The notes beneath the pieces are model-generated. The model was not told the DNA's origin and ran no database searches. It was given only the letters and a program-made list of their open reading frames with translations. From Macrotis lagotis (Eukaryota > Chordata > Mammalia > Peramelemorphia > Peramelidae): a stretch of 64,000 bases of DNA. The translations under genes and the position numbers were made by a program. Positions 32,371-44,460 of the stretch are shown piece after piece. Where the stretch lies: NCBI RefSeq assembly GCF_037893015.1, contig NC_133660.1, positions 281,791,067-281,855,066 on the forward strand, given 5' to 3'. Every line of letters begins with the position of its first letter. Position 1 is the first letter of the stretch.

Positions 32371-33083
32371 CATTTATACCATGTCTTGCACACCCGCATA
32401 CATTCACAAAGTTCTCTGCGGCTGAGGTAACGGAAGACAGACATCCAGACCTCCCGCTGCATCCAGCTCTCATCCCCGTCCTGTGCCCAGCTGCCCCGGC
32501 CGTTCAGTCTGGCTGCCCCGCCCTCCTCTGCACTGTCCTCCTCTTCCTCGTCCTCGTCCTCCTCGTCCTCCTCTCCGGCCAGGCCCTCTTCGTCCCCCCG
32601 CTGGGGAGCTCGAGCCGGACAGTGCTGCACCAGCACCCGGGGAGAGTGGCGGAGGTTTGTGGAGGAGGCTGTGATGGCCTGCAGCTTGGGCACAATCGAT
32701 GTTCCATGCAGCTCTTTGGTGGGCCTCTGCAGTGTGACCGTGAGGTAGGACCCCCGGATTTTGGCCTTCTCTACTTCAGAGAGCTCTTTCTTGCCACTGG
32801 GATTGTTCTCCTTTTCTCGCATCATCGTTCTCTCAGTGGCCTGAAGCCTCAGCAGCTGCCGCCGTTTGAAGCGCTCGTCACGGCTGGCACTGTGGTGGTC
32901 ACTTGGACCGGCTCCTGGGGAGGACCTGGTCACCATGCCCCGAGGGGACACTGGGTCATGGATGAGCTGCAGCATGGCAGTGGGCGAGTGAGGGGGTGGT
33001 GTGAGTGGCTCATCACAGCTCCGCAGAGGCCGCAGGACTTTGGCTTGGACCACATCTTCATCACTGTCATCCATTTTACGTTT
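32371..33083 (-). CDS. KDM2A: KDM2A large exon, residues 685-921 (linker, HP1 motif, acidic tract, start of F-box)
   Basis: 713 bases, 237 full codons plus two bases of Trp922. In order: a basic K-R-K-M start, a Pro/Ser-rich part ([10 protein letters not shown]), a basic helix ([10 protein letters not shown]), the motif L-T-V-T-L at about 798-802, an acidic Glu/Asp tract at about 849-868, and the F-box start [14 protein letters not shown]. The LxVxL motif is the type through which KDM2A is known to bind HP1. Acidic-tract composition (Glu/Asp mixed) differs from the human poly-Glu. Donor is GTGAGC and acceptor 'ttgcag'. Confidence 0.97.
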
Positions 33084-34217
33084 CTGCAAAATAGGCCCCG
33101 AGAAAAGGCAATTAGTGCCTGTTCTTTCCAAACTGGCATCATGTGTTCTTAAAGTGACCCTGAGAAAGATTCTCTAGGTCCCTAGGGCAAGTCCTCTTGA
33201 TTCTAATGAGCTGCTGCCACCTGGGCCCTGATGACAAGAGGAAGGAGGCTTTCTCAGCTGGTCCCGGGCTCCATTGCTTCTCCCCAGTGCACAGCCAGCT
33301 TGGTTCCCATTAGAACCGAGCTGGTGGGCCAGCCTCCCATACTGACGCAGCACGATCCATCCCAACCCGATTTGCCTGATGTTCACCTCCTTCAAGGCTT
33401 CCTTCAAGCGCTCCAAAAGAGCAGCAGTCAGGCTGCTATCAGATGGAACTCTGACCAAGGGTAAAACCTGAGGAGCAAGGCTTGGTCAGAACCCAGGGAA
33501 GAACAGGGCAGACTTTGGGGTCCTGAAGTTCTAAGAGAAGACCCATCTACCACAATTTGTCAGGAACAGTGGCTCTTCCCAGACTGCGGTCAGATGGCAT
33601 CAGGATGAACCCTCACCCCAAAATCCAAACTTCCCAGGATGGAAGGTCCAGCATATCAGACTGCTTCCCAGCTTCAAGGCTGCTGTGGCCAGAGGCCAGG
33701 CGCCATTTTAGTCTGATGCACTTGCAAAGTGTGAGAGCTGACTGGAAGCCATGTGATGCAACAGCAAACTGGAAAATTAAATGTTCCTAACTTTCCCTTC
33801 CTGGGATCCTCTGCTCAGGTCTGGCTGTCGAGATCTCCTGGGTCATGGCCTGGAGAACGTGGCCTCTGCAGAATGGTGGAGCTCTACAAAGCCACGGTAA
33901 GAGGTGGGTGGGTGCCGGGAATAGCAAAAATGGGACTATATGTGACCAGAAACTCAAGGGTACCAGCAGATGGCCACTGGTCCACCAAGAGGTATGAGGT
34001 TTCATTTTTGCCCCTTCCCCTTTGTAGATCCTTTTGGATTCCTCAAAGAAGCCCCTGCCCTGCCTGTGCTCTTTCTTTCTAATTGCTGAGCAAGTTCAGC
34101 CACCTGTATACACCAAATTCAAGAGGAGTGTGCATACTAGAGTTGCTCCTTGGTGCTGTGTACTGGATAAGTCCAGGACTGTCCAGAGCGGGGAGAAGCC
34201 GGGGCTGGGCCACTCAC
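33084..34217 (-). other. KDM2A: KDM2A intron, no recognised elements
   Basis: 1.1 kb without a clear repeat. Short frames only. Confidence 0.6.
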
Positions 34218-34307
34218 CTGTACCTTCTCAGAGGTGTCCTCCTGGTAGCACTTTGGACACTCCCAGCAATTAGGCAGCTCATCATTGAGCAGTCCTTCTC
34301 CATCCAT
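34218..34307 (-). CDS. KDM2A: KDM2A exon, residues 655-684 (end of PHD finger)
   Basis: 30 codons starting M-D-G-E-G-L-L-N-D-E. It contains the last zinc ligands of the PHD finger in C-W-E-C-P-K-C and ends S-E-K-V-Q. Both junctions are phase 0, with donor GTGAGT and acceptor 'catcag'. Confidence 0.96.
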
Positions 34308-34527
34308 CTGATGAAAACACACGCAAGGGTCAATCACAAGCCTTTTAACTTTAACTCTGTCTCTTTTCTAATCATCAGTGACCTCCCAAAATCCCCTATT
34401 CAGGAAAGTCAATATTCTAGTAAAACTGTGAGAAAGACGCTATCACTTTGGCTGAGTCAAGAAAGTACTAGACAAAAGTGAAGATACTGAACTTTCTAGG
34501 AGATCTGAGCATCATCTAACTGCTGAA

Positions 34528-34680
34528 TTTTTTTGGCCTTTGTTTTTCAAGGCAATGGGGTTAAATGAGTTGCCTGAGGTCACACAGCTAGGTGATTATC
34601 AAGTGTTTGAGGCCAGATTTGAACTCAGGGACTCCTGACTCCAGGGTCGGTGCTCTCTCCACTGCACCACCTAGCTGACC
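34528..34680 (-). mobile_element. Type A SINE in KDM2A intron, gene-sense orientation
   Basis: 'caaggcaatggggttaaatgag' at one end and 'ccactgcaccacctagctgaccc' at the other. Flanking CTGCTGA repeats at about 34520 and 34681 mark the target duplication. Confidence 0.88.
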
Positions 34681-35507
34681 CTGCTGATTCTTTTTCAATC
34701 TGCCCAAGGAGTTGGCCATCACGGCAGAGACACACAGAAGAGACTATCCTCATGTGGCTCTGATTGGTTCACAACTGGAATGCTCTATTCAATTCTCAGA
34801 GAGATAAATGAAGAAGGGCACTAACAAGCTGGACAATACTGACAGATGGTCAACCCAGATGGCAAGAGAACTTGGGAGATTCTCATACAGGACTGAGCTG
34901 GAGATATTTATCTTGGAAGAGACAAGACTGAGAGGGATTTTATATATTTTGGAAGTTGTTTCTTGAGGAAGAGGAGTTAAACTGAGAACAACTGGGTAGA
35001 AGATAAAGAGTCAGACTGCAGTTGAGTATTGGGGAAAAGCTCTCTGACCATTAGAAATGTTCCAAAGTGAAATGACTTGTCTCTGGAAATGGAATCTCCT
35101 TCACTGGCAGTCTTCAAGGAAATGCTAACTGATCATTTGCAGAGGCAGAAGCAGGGATTCCTGTTTGGGTACTGATGGGACCAGTGCTCTGCCTCCCAAC
35201 CCTGAGATTCTCTTGTCTGAGGACACTCAAGGGTCAGGTCCTATTTTCCAGGAAGACTGATTCCAGAGGGCCAATGGCTCTCTTGGGTCTGACCTCAGTC
35301 CCTAGGCTTCACAGCAGATTGGCAAAAGAGCCAATAGGCTACAGAAGGCGGGGACCAGAGGATCATTTCGGCACCTGTGGCGATGGTGTGCAGTTAGCCA
35401 CAAGAAGTCATTCCAGATCTCTCTTCCCCACTAGTGGCACACCAATGACCTTCATCTGAAAGGTCTTCTTCCAGCCTTCCATCCCCAAGGAGCAAAGGCT
35501 TTCTCAC

Positions 35508-35639
35508 CTGCAGGCATCCAGGATGAACGATCTCATTGCAGATACAGCATTCCATGAGCTTTTTCTCAAAGTCCTGGGTTTCCTCATTCTGATCCACCTC
35601 TCCACAGAGAGAACATGTGACCGAATGAGGCAGACGAGG
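35508..35639 (-). CDS. KDM2A: KDM2A exon, residues 611-654 (PHD finger)
   Basis: 44 codons, P-R-L-P-H-S-V-T-C-S-L-C-G-E-V then C-C-I-C-N-E-I-V-H-P-G-C-L-Q. It carries the first zinc ligands of the PHD finger, including the paired Cys-X2-Cys and His-X2-Cys. Both junctions are phase 0, with donor GTGAGA. Confidence 0.96.
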
Positions 35640-35937
35640 CTAAAAGAGACACAAAGTCAGCAATCAGGGAGAGTGCAGGCCTGTAGGGACTTCGCTTCCT
35701 AAAGGCCTCTGGCTAGATGAAAGCCTAAGTCAATGACCGCCTTTCCCCCAGGGCAAGAGAGGGATGAACAAGGGATGAACAGGGGATGAAAGAAAAAGAA
35801 AACAACCCCAGTGCCTTTTCTTTGGGCTCCTATCTCTTGGCAGGGATCAAAGCCTCCTCTGCCCTCCACCCCCACCCCACAACTCCACCCTGGGGAACAC
35901 AGGCCGTCCCTTTCCAAGAGCAAGGTGGAACACTCAC

Positions 35938-36204
35938 TGCCAAACACTGGCGAAGGACGCACGACTGCTTCATGCGGCCCGGCCCCCCAAACTTCTTCAT
36001 GTCCCTGCAATAGTGGCAAACACCACACTCGCCCTGGACACAGGCCTTGCATTTTCGGCATCGAACCCGCCGCCGCCGGGCCCCTGAGACGATGGGCGAG
36101 GCAGCGGGCCTGACTGGGGTCAGTCGAGGAGCAGGCTTCATGGTGTGAGGCTTTGTGATAGGAATGGTGGGGACCCGCACCTTGGGCCGTGTGGGGAATT
36201 TAAG
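35938..36204 (-). CDS. KDM2A: KDM2A exon, residues 522-610 (short-isoform start and CXXC finger)
   Basis: 89 codons. Starts [10 protein letters not shown]. Met543 (in [10 protein letters not shown]) falls at the position known as the start of the short, JmjC-less isoform KDM2A-SF. The CXXC zinc finger follows: C-R-K-C-K-A-C, C-G-V-C-H-Y-C, K-F-G-G-P-G-R, and C-V-L-R-Q-C. It binds unmethylated CpG. One Ala fewer than human (P-A-A-S-P). Donor is GTGAGT and acceptor 'ttgcag'. Confidence 0.97.
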
Positions 36205-37583
36205 CTGCAAAGAGAATATGGAAAGATCAGCTGGATCTAGGAGCTCCTCAGGAGGGAGAAACCAGGGAGATGCTTTCCCAGACCTTTTTTTTTTTTTTTT
36301 TAACACCAATTGCCTGCTTTTTAGGCTTCAAAACTCTTCAGCTCATCTGCTGTAGCCCAGCACTAGAGCTGGGGGTCAAGCCCTGTCCCTGATACATGCA
36401 AGCTGCATGACTCCATCATGACTTTGCCGCTTAAGTCACATAAGCTCTCGCTGCCTCGGTTTCTTCTTAAGCAAAATGCAGGTAGCACCAGCTCAAAAGG
36501 CTGTCAAGTCCACCACACCCGTAGAGGTCTGGGACAGTCCTTAATGTGAGCCAGCTCTTCTCTAACACAGGGGATGTCATGCTGAACCGGTTCCCAGGAA
36601 TAAGCCATGAGATAGGTGGGGGTGGGGTACAGAGGGAGAAGGGCTGGCTGAAGGCTTGGCAGCAAGATGGCAATGAACCAAGGTCTGGTGGGCTGGGCCT
36701 GGGACACATGGGTGCCCAGAGATGCACTGGTATTTATTCTGTTATCTAGTTTTAAGAAGGAAGAAGCCATATTCTATTTCCTCTAATTCCTGACTACATT
36801 CAGCAGGGACGTAATAATCCGAGGTGAATGACCAAGCTTGGGGGAGGGGGAAAAGAGAACAGGTATTTCCAAAGCATCTACCATACAGCCAACACCATGC
36901 TGGCCATCTTACTGATCCTCATCACCATGGAAGTTAGTGTTATTATAACCTTATTCTGCAGTTGAGGAAACTGAGGCAGAGATGAAGTGACTTGCCCAGG
37001 GTCCCATGGCTAGTAACTGACTCTGGGCCTAGTGCTCTGCCCTCTGTACCACCAGTGGACTCTATTTCAGTAGGTGCAACTTTATATTAAATGTTAGCAC
37101 ACCCACTTTATTTGCAGGGTCAAAGTAGGAGCCGAAGGACTCTCACCGTAACCCCATCCCACTCCTAGCTTATGATCATATGGGCAACGAGGATTTTAGA
37201 AAAGCACCATCTCTGGCTACCAACTGAAGGACCAAACTGTTTATGGGCATCACAGGTTCCCGAGTTGACTGCCTTCTTTTTCACTAAACCAAAAAATGAA
37301 ATGAGAATGACCTTATGACCACCAAAAAAGAGTAAAATTTAAATGACAAGATTTCAGTCTTCCCCTCCCAAGTTCTGTGAAACAGCAACTCCCCACAAAA
37401 GGCACCTCAACCCTAAGCCCAGAGTCCAAGCACCCTGGCAGCTGAACTTCCCTGGGGAAACCCTCTGAGGAGAGCCAATGGAGCAGAACGAGGGGCAGGT
37501 GGTCGGTCAGCAGCTCTGGCCTCAATCAGGAGAGTTCTTTGCTGCCCCCAAGGAAAAGGCCAAAATCAGACCACATCTCTTAC
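36205..37583 (-). other. KDM2A: KDM2A intron with MIR/L2 remnants
   Basis: 36860-37070 reads as an antisense MIR or L2/MIR ('gaggaaactgaggcagagatgaagtgacttgcccagg'). The rest is unassigned. Confidence 0.65.
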
Positions 37584-37667
37584 CTTATCCCTTTTGGGCC
37601 ACTGCACTATGGGGACTCCGGTAAGGGCTAACTTGGGATCACTATGGGCAAGCTCCTCTAGCAGGAT
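37584..37667 (-). CDS. KDM2A: KDM2A exon, residues 494-521
   Basis: 28 codons, I-L-L-E-E-L-A-H-S-D-P-K-L to P-K-R-D-K. Both junctions are phase 0 with donor GTAAGA and acceptor 'ttacag'. It lies between the JmjC half and the CXXC half. It is the first coding exon downstream of the candidate internal promoter. Confidence 0.96.
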
Positions 37668-39942
37668 CTGTAAGAAAAGAGGAGAGAGAAACAGAGCAGG
37701 GTAAACAAGGGACAGGGTTTCAGGCAGAAGGCTGAGGGGGGGGGGGGGCCTCCTCACTCCCCTTGCATTTCTTCATCTTAGGGGCTGACTGCAGAAGAAG
37801 AAAAACAGGTAGCGTCATCATTAAAACTTGGTCTAAGGCAGTGCCCAGCAGACACTGGGCTCTCTGCCTCCCTAATCTCACTAGTCGACTGTAAGGACCC
37901 AAGAACCAAGGACTATGGAGTCAGAGCTGTTGACCAATGTATTCCTGGAAGGGAGGGCAATCCCTGAACGTTTCCCACCCCTCCTTTACAAAGAACATCA
38001 GGCAGCCAATCAGGGCTTCCCCTTGCTAGGGGGTGGGGGTGGGGGAGAGGAGGGTGGTTTGACAATGACAATGATAGACAAGAAGACTGCTCTATCGGGA
38101 CTCTCTAGGTCACTTTCCAAGATCGGGGCCTCTTAGGTGCAGAAGAATTATTGAGGAAATTCCCAGCTGCAGTGTGGATTCTGTCCTTTGCTATTTATCC
38201 TATTAGAAACAACTATCTTACTACTTATTAGGAAAATAGTTTTGATCTTGTGGACCCTTGCTGTAAAGGTCCAGATATAGAAAAGAAGGCCTTATTTGTC
38301 CATCTGTCCCCCCCCCCCCAAAATGATTCAAGAAATGTCACTGTCACTCCTCCACAGCAGATTTCCTTGAGTCCATGTTCTCTGAGATGTTGGAAACAAG
38401 TAACTGCATCAGACCCAGATATAAAAATCCGGAGACCAAACCCATCCAGCAGGTGAAAGAAGATCTTTCCTTTGCTGACCTCATAAGCCCTTCAAGAAAG
38501 GCGGCTCCCTCCTTCCCTTGGCTGGCCAGTGGCCTTGCTCCTGTCACCTTTAAGAACTCTCTCTAGCTTGTGGGAAGCAAGGACCTTCCCCACAGAGCGC
38601 CCCCCCCCCCCCCCCCGCTGGCGCCCACAGAACCCCTTCCCCAGGAAGCTCCTGACAAATATTTCCCAGGCCAAGTCTCCAGATGCTTCTTCCCCTCCCC
38701 CAAACAGATTCCATTTGCGGATGTGTTTTATTTACTTCATGTTGCTATGGCATCATATTCAGGAGCCTCCTGTTAACACCACACTGGGTAGGGGTGAGGA
38801 GGCGGGGTGCTGGCGCCACGTGGGACAAGGCTCAGGACTAGCCTCTTAATCTCCCCAGGGCGAAAAATTAAGATTCATTCAAATGTGGCTGGGGAGGAAG
38901 GCAGCCTCCCTCCCCTCCCCTCCCCCGCCCGGCCTGCCTCTCTCCGGAGCCCCGCACAGCCTGCTGGGCTCTGCCCATTTCCTCTGCTTGAGCAGAACTG
39001 AGCAGCCTGTCCACAAACAGGGACTTTCCACCCTGAACAAAACAGCCCTCCCTCCCTCCCTCCCACCCTCCCTTCCTCCCTCCCTCCCTCTGCTTGCTCG
39101 CTCGCTCGCTGGCAGGCTCGCTGGCTGGCTCGCCAGCTCCAAGAGCTGCATTTAGGTTCAGGGGCCAGAGGGGAAGCCGACCCAGGGTTCGCCTGCACCC
39201 CAGGGTGTGGAGGGAGGGATGGGGGAGATGTGTAGGTGTGGAGGGAAATGCAGATTTCCTTCCAAGGCCTACTCTCTCTCTCTCTCCCAAGTCCCCACAC
39301 CCTACTTCCCTCTGAAGCTGGGGCCCCGCAGGGCAGGACCATACAAAGCAGCCAACACCCTTCCCAGCTCAGAGACAGCCGGTCGCAGACCCCCCCCCCC
39401 CAAATCCCAGACAGTCTCCCTGAAATAAAAAGGAGGGGAAGGAGCCCGGCAGTGAATCAGCAAAGGCAGTCGGAGCTCCCCCCGCACTCCCCGTGAAGCC
39501 GGGGCACCAGGGAGACCACAAGGCTGGAGCCCAGCGCTGTCCTTTTCCCTCCCCAAACAAAGGCCCCACTTTCTGCCCTCCCCCAAACCTGGAAGGCTTC
39601 ACCGACTGCCTTGACCTTGGGGTTCTCGTCCCTCCGGAGCCGCAGAGAATCTCGGTCCAAGTTTTCCCAGCCTTTGTTTGCTTGTCTGTGCCGCAAGTTG
39701 TCCTGGGCTACGTGGATTTTCTGCCTCTGAAATTTCACCTGGCCCAAATAACTGCGGGCCGATATGTGCCAGGCCCTGGGCTGAGAAGGCCCCCTCCCAA
39801 GCCCCCGGAACGGCGGGCAGCCCAGGGTGCTCGGCCCCAGCCCTTCAGCTCAGCCCAGTCACGGCTTCCTGTGCCTGCGAACAATGCTACTGCGTCACTC
39901 ACATGCAGCTCCCAGAAATGCTTTGCAACGGAAGATGGCAGG

Positions 39943-39981
39943 AGAGCGAGAGCCAGAGTGAGAGAGCGAGTGAGAACCGGG

Positions 39982-40054
<73 letters not shown>

Positions 40055-40135
40055 GAAGAGAGAAAGGGAGAGGGAGGGAAGAAGACAGAGAGAGGAGGGG
40101 GAAAGGGGGAGTGGGAGAGAGAGGCAGAGAGAAAC

Positions 40136-40197
<62 letters not shown>

Positions 40198-40290
40198 GGG
40201 CAGAATGAGAAAGGGCAAAGAGACGGGAAAGAGAAAAGAGGCAGAAGGAAAGGAGGGAGAGGAAAAGCTAGAGGGGAAGGGGGGCTGCCA
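39943..40290. repeat. Long polypurine tract with two (GA)n runs
   Basis: About 350 bases that are almost all A or G on the plus strand. Pure GA runs lie at about 39984-40047 and 40139-40194, separated by interrupted purine repeats. On the KDM2A transcript strand this is (CT)n. The long Arg-Glu and Ser-Leu frames across it are artefacts of the repeat. Confidence 0.95.
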
Positions 40291-40701
40291 GTGGGGAGCA
40301 GCCAAGCCGGGAGGGCCCAGGCGTTCTGCTGCAGAGCTGGGAGGGGGCGTGTTCTCAAGCCGGGCTCTGCTCCCCGATTGGAGGAAGCTCTTGCCCTGCG
40401 AGGTGAACTCCTCCAGCAGCCCCCTCCCACCACCACTGCAATAGGAGAACCCTGGGCCAGCCCCGGAGGGCTCACGGTGGCAGGCTTTCAAGGCGCCAGA
40501 GAAAGGACAAGGCTCCAAGGCTTTAACCCATTCTGCTGCTGCCTGGGTACAATCTGGCCCCCAGCCGTCCTTGGCTTTCACGCCCCCGTACCCCCTCTTG
40601 CCCACCATGTCACCCCGCATTGTCTGAGCCATTGCCTCATCTGCTGCGTTCTGACTGCGCCTCCCCTCCCGCTGCAGTCTCAGTTTCTACCAAGCAAGCA
40701 A

Positions 40702-40728
40702 CACACACACACACACACACACACACAA
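40702..40728. repeat. (CA)n microsatellite
   Basis: About 13 CA units in the promoter-like block. Confidence 0.95.
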
Positions 40729-43700
40729 CAGTCTTAAAATACTTGGAACAGGGCCTATGGGTGGCTTCCTTAATGCTGATGGCGAGCTGGACGCCCTTCT
40801 TCTCCTGCCCCAGCCTCTGGTCCTTCCTACTTTAGGCCAGAATCCCAGTTTACTTCCACAAACAACCACTGCCTGGTCACCCTCAAACACCCTTGTGCCA
40901 GCGAAGACCGACTCCAACCAGCCTTTTGGAGGAGCACCCATATAACACACCTTTGTGCTAGAAAACCATGACGTCGACTATCCATTCTCTCGGTCCCTGC
41001 AACTCTAGAGGTCTAGGAGTCTCAGTTAGCTCCCCCCCACCTTTTGTCCCCTTAGGGATGAAATGAGAGGAACTGAGGTGAGAAGAGTCACCGCTATGCT
41101 GTCCCCTTCTGTCCAATCTCATTAATCCATCTTGACCCTTTCCTGAATCTGCCCTAAACAGACAGTCTCTCCTTTCCCACAATGCCTTGGGGGAGCTCTG
41201 AATTTCTTCAGAAAGCTTCAGCTCACTCCAAGCTCTTGGGTACCTGGATATCAGAAGATGCCCATCATTATGGCTGCCAAGGTCCAAGTCAAAGCCTGAA
41301 AGTGGTTTCTTTTGTTGCAGCTGAGAAGTGGAGACTGAAATGCCCATCTGCTTCTCTGGGTTAGCAGTGGATTGGTGCCCCATATGAGGAGCACTCCCCA
41401 CCATGTACAAAGAGTCATACTAAGCCAACGGTCTTGAATAACTAAACGCACTTCTTTAACTGCCCACAACAGAGATACAGTTTCAAGACTGCCACAGTCA
41501 AGGCACAAGAATCGACGCATGTACCAGGGGAAGGGGACAAATCCTGTTGGCCTGGCCCCACTCTGGGATTAGGGGAGGTCCCATAGATACTTATTTCCCA
41601 AACTGTTTACTAAGATAGTACATGTAGGCTTGGGCATGGCACAGTTATCAGCTTCTTCTTTGCACTGTCTGCCTTACCGTCCTAAACCTCTTGGGTGCAT
41701 ATTATATCAAGACCCCAAAACTTAAAAGAATTCTCAGTATTTATTCAAAATATTTGTACAGGATCACCAGACAGCAGGCACAGAGGGGTATAAAACCCTG
41801 GTGGTCAAGTCCAAATGCTTCAGTGTACAGGGAGGAGATTCAAGTTGACATTTATTAAGGGTCTTTTGTAAGACCAGCCTAGACGGCCTGCAAAAGCACA
41901 CCTTTTTAAAGAGCATTCTGTACAACAAGTACAAGTCTAAGCAAGCATGCACTCCCTCAGAGGCTGCCGAAAGGAGAGGAAGGAGCCAGGCAGGGCCGTG
42001 GTAAAGGGAAACACCTCTGGATGAGTCACGGGTTTGTGTAGGCAAGATGCTATGACTAGTTCTGTCTTTTCACCAACCTCAAATACAAGATGGATGAAAA
42101 ACTACTCTCCAATTAGAACAGCCCAAGTGAAAACAGTGGGCCAGAAGACACTGGGTTCTAATCCCCAGTTGTGTTCCAGAAGATTCACTCCACTCCTTCT
42201 TCCCTACTTACTTCTCAAAGGAGAAGGGGTCAGATGAGCAGATCTCCAAGGTGCCTTCCCACTTACAAGCTATGATTCTGATTATTCAGAGAGGAAAGTA
42301 AGGCTTCAACCAATGGGCAGCATGCCCAATGAAGCCCCAACAGCCTGATTCCCAAGAGAACTCTGAGGCCGCCTTGTCCAAGCACCCAAGAACAGGAGCA
42401 GCCTTCTCCTACACCCCCTGATCACAAGTTTGTACAAGTGGACAATCCAGGAGGAATCACATCTAGTTGGGATGAGCATCACCTCCAAGGCATCAAGAAG
42501 TCGGACTATTCTTAGAGACTGCCTCACAGGGAAAGAACTACTGACAAATTTAATCCACTAATTGTCATTTGCATTAGTTCTATTTTATAGGAATGGTTCA
42601 CCCTTGGTTTTACCAGATTTAAAGACTATCTAATCTTTAAAGGTGAGGAAACTTAAGATGCAAAGAAAAGCCAAAAGAAAGTCAGAAGGACCCCAGTATT
42701 TATAAAGAACCTATCACATGTAGCAATCTCTCACCAGATCACAGATCACAAGTGACTCTAAGGTCAGGCTTCGATGGAGCAGGCCCCCAGCCTCCCTGGG
42801 CTATAAGGAAGCCCCCAAAGCTACAAGGGGTACACTAAGTCTGTTCTCATTAGACCCAACGCGCTTCTTTGGTTGCCTTCAAGTTGAATATGATTCTCGT
42901 GTTCATACCTCAATTAGATATAAATGCTAATAGGAACCTGACCTCCAGTAAGGTTGGAAACTGTGGGGTCACCATGAAACTGTCTCCTGAGAGAGGAATC
43001 AGAAATAGTGGCAACTCTCTCATGACACTGCTACTCAGAACTCTGAGGTTCCTGCAAATTTTTCTTCCTGCCTTGGGCTTCCCCACTTCCTGTGAGGTTT
43101 TACTCCATCCCCTTTTTGGCCCTGATCTTTGGACACCTGTGCTTGCTACATGATAGACACTAGCACTTGGAAATTCTTCATTTAGTCTTTCATCCTTCCT
43201 CCACTGAGAGCTAGCGTGACCTCTGCCAATTTCTGAGGATGTCCTTTCCTGACTTTTTTGAGAACCGTGGTCCCATGTCTGTCTCTGAATGATCTACCTT
43301 TGATCTCAATAGAACCTTTTTGCCTTGTTTCTAGGAATCTTAACTCCTTTGGGCATTTTAGGTAAAGGAATATCCAAGTTATGATTTAGAGCTGGAAGGG
43401 AGCTTTGAGATCCAGCAGTCCCACCCCCTCTTTACAGATAAGGAAAGTGAGGCCCAGAGAGATTTTATTATGATGGGCCTCCACACTTGCTTTGCAGGGC
43501 CTAGTAATGATAATACAAACTACATTAATGACCCATTCATTCAAGGGATTTCACTATCAAAAACCTATCATTAACCATTCTCTTCTTATATTGGTTTTTG
43601 TTTCCTCACACATTATTTCAATAGATCTCTTCAACATTCTGAGGTAGGACAGTGACTATGCAAGAGAAATTCATTTGAATCCACAGAATCAAAGAGTTAA

Positions 43701-43935
43701 AAAAAAAAGAATGAGCTAGGAATTTAGATACTTTACCCATTAGTCTGAAGGTTACCTGGGCACAGATGATGTCCTCCTGGCCAGCAGAAGCCAATGTGAT
43801 CCTGTCCTAAGAGAGCATGGTGGGCAGGGCTTCTGCCTTCACAACATAACAGTTGAGTTCACAACAAGGGACCCCCTGTGAGGGACTGGCTAGGTGGGAG
43901 TCCTAGGGTAAGTTACTACTCTCTCTGGGCCTTAC

Positions 43936-44120
43936 AAGTGGGTTAATCAGGGGGCGACTAGGTGGTCCAGTGAATAGAGCACCAGCCCTGGAGTCAGGAG
44001 TACCTGAGTTCAAATCCGGCCTCAGACACTTAATTACCTAGCTGTGTGGCCTTGGGCAAGCCACTTAACCCCATTTGCCTTGCAACCCCCCCCAAAAAAA
44101 ACCTAGAAGTGGGTTAACTA
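43936..44120 (+). mobile_element. Type A SINE with imperfect target-site duplication
   Basis: The body 43950-44106. The flanks AAGTGGGTTAATCA (43936-43949) and AAGTGGGTTAACTA (44107-44120) agree at 12 of 14 positions. Confidence 0.88.
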
Positions 44121-44204
44121 AAGAGCATCCAGGACCCTCCTCTCTCCCAATTCTATTATACAATTACTGCATGGACCCAATACTTTCAGATTATTCAGAT
44201 AATC

Positions 44205-44460
44205 CACCAAGAGAAAAACAAAATTCCTTGACTTCCTAAAGTGCAGGTCTGACCATATCACTCCAATTCCAGTTGTTCCCTATTGGACTCACAATCAAAT
44301 AGAAAAATCATCTGTTTGGCTCTGAAAGCTTTTCAACCCCTGGGCTGCTCTCCCCCCTCCTTCTTCCTTCTTACTCCCCACTGACACTGGACTCAAATAA
44401 GACACTTCAGTTTCTGTCTCAGTGTCCTCCTTGTGCTCAAATGCTCTTCACCTCCTGGTT
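44205..44460 (+). mobile_element. L2 LINE fragment
   Basis: 'aaagtgcaggtctgaccatatcactcc', 'ttccctattggactcacaatcaaa' and 'cagtgtcctccttgtgctcaaatgctcttcacc' follow the L2 order. It is old and has no open frame. Confidence 0.75.

Larger units (their letters stand above)
38750..41000 (-). promoter_or_regulatory. KDM2A: Candidate internal promoter of the short KDM2A isoform
   Basis: G/C- and CpG-rich block in the intron just upstream of the exons shared by the short isoform. Visible sites are an E-box CACGTG (38817-38822), a CCAAT on the transcript strand (40377-40381), GC boxes, a CRE-like TGACGTCG (40969-40976) and a TGACGCA on the transcript strand (39897-39891). A GTGAGT at 39902-39897 could be the donor of a first noncoding exon. 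Mammalian KDM2A-SF is known to arise from an intronic promoter; that this block is it is inference from position and composition. Confidence 0.55.

Noticed and set aside
29183-33083. Assignment to KDM2B (FBXL10) instead of KDM2A
   Set aside because: Exon wording, lengths and residue numbering fit KDM2A throughout, including the short-form Met543 and the LRR C terminus ending K-I-S.
39493-40737. A 414-codon plus-strand frame
   Set aside because: It is driven by the (GA)n polypurine tract (Arg-Glu runs) and G/C-rich flanks; no motif, and opposite to KDM2A.
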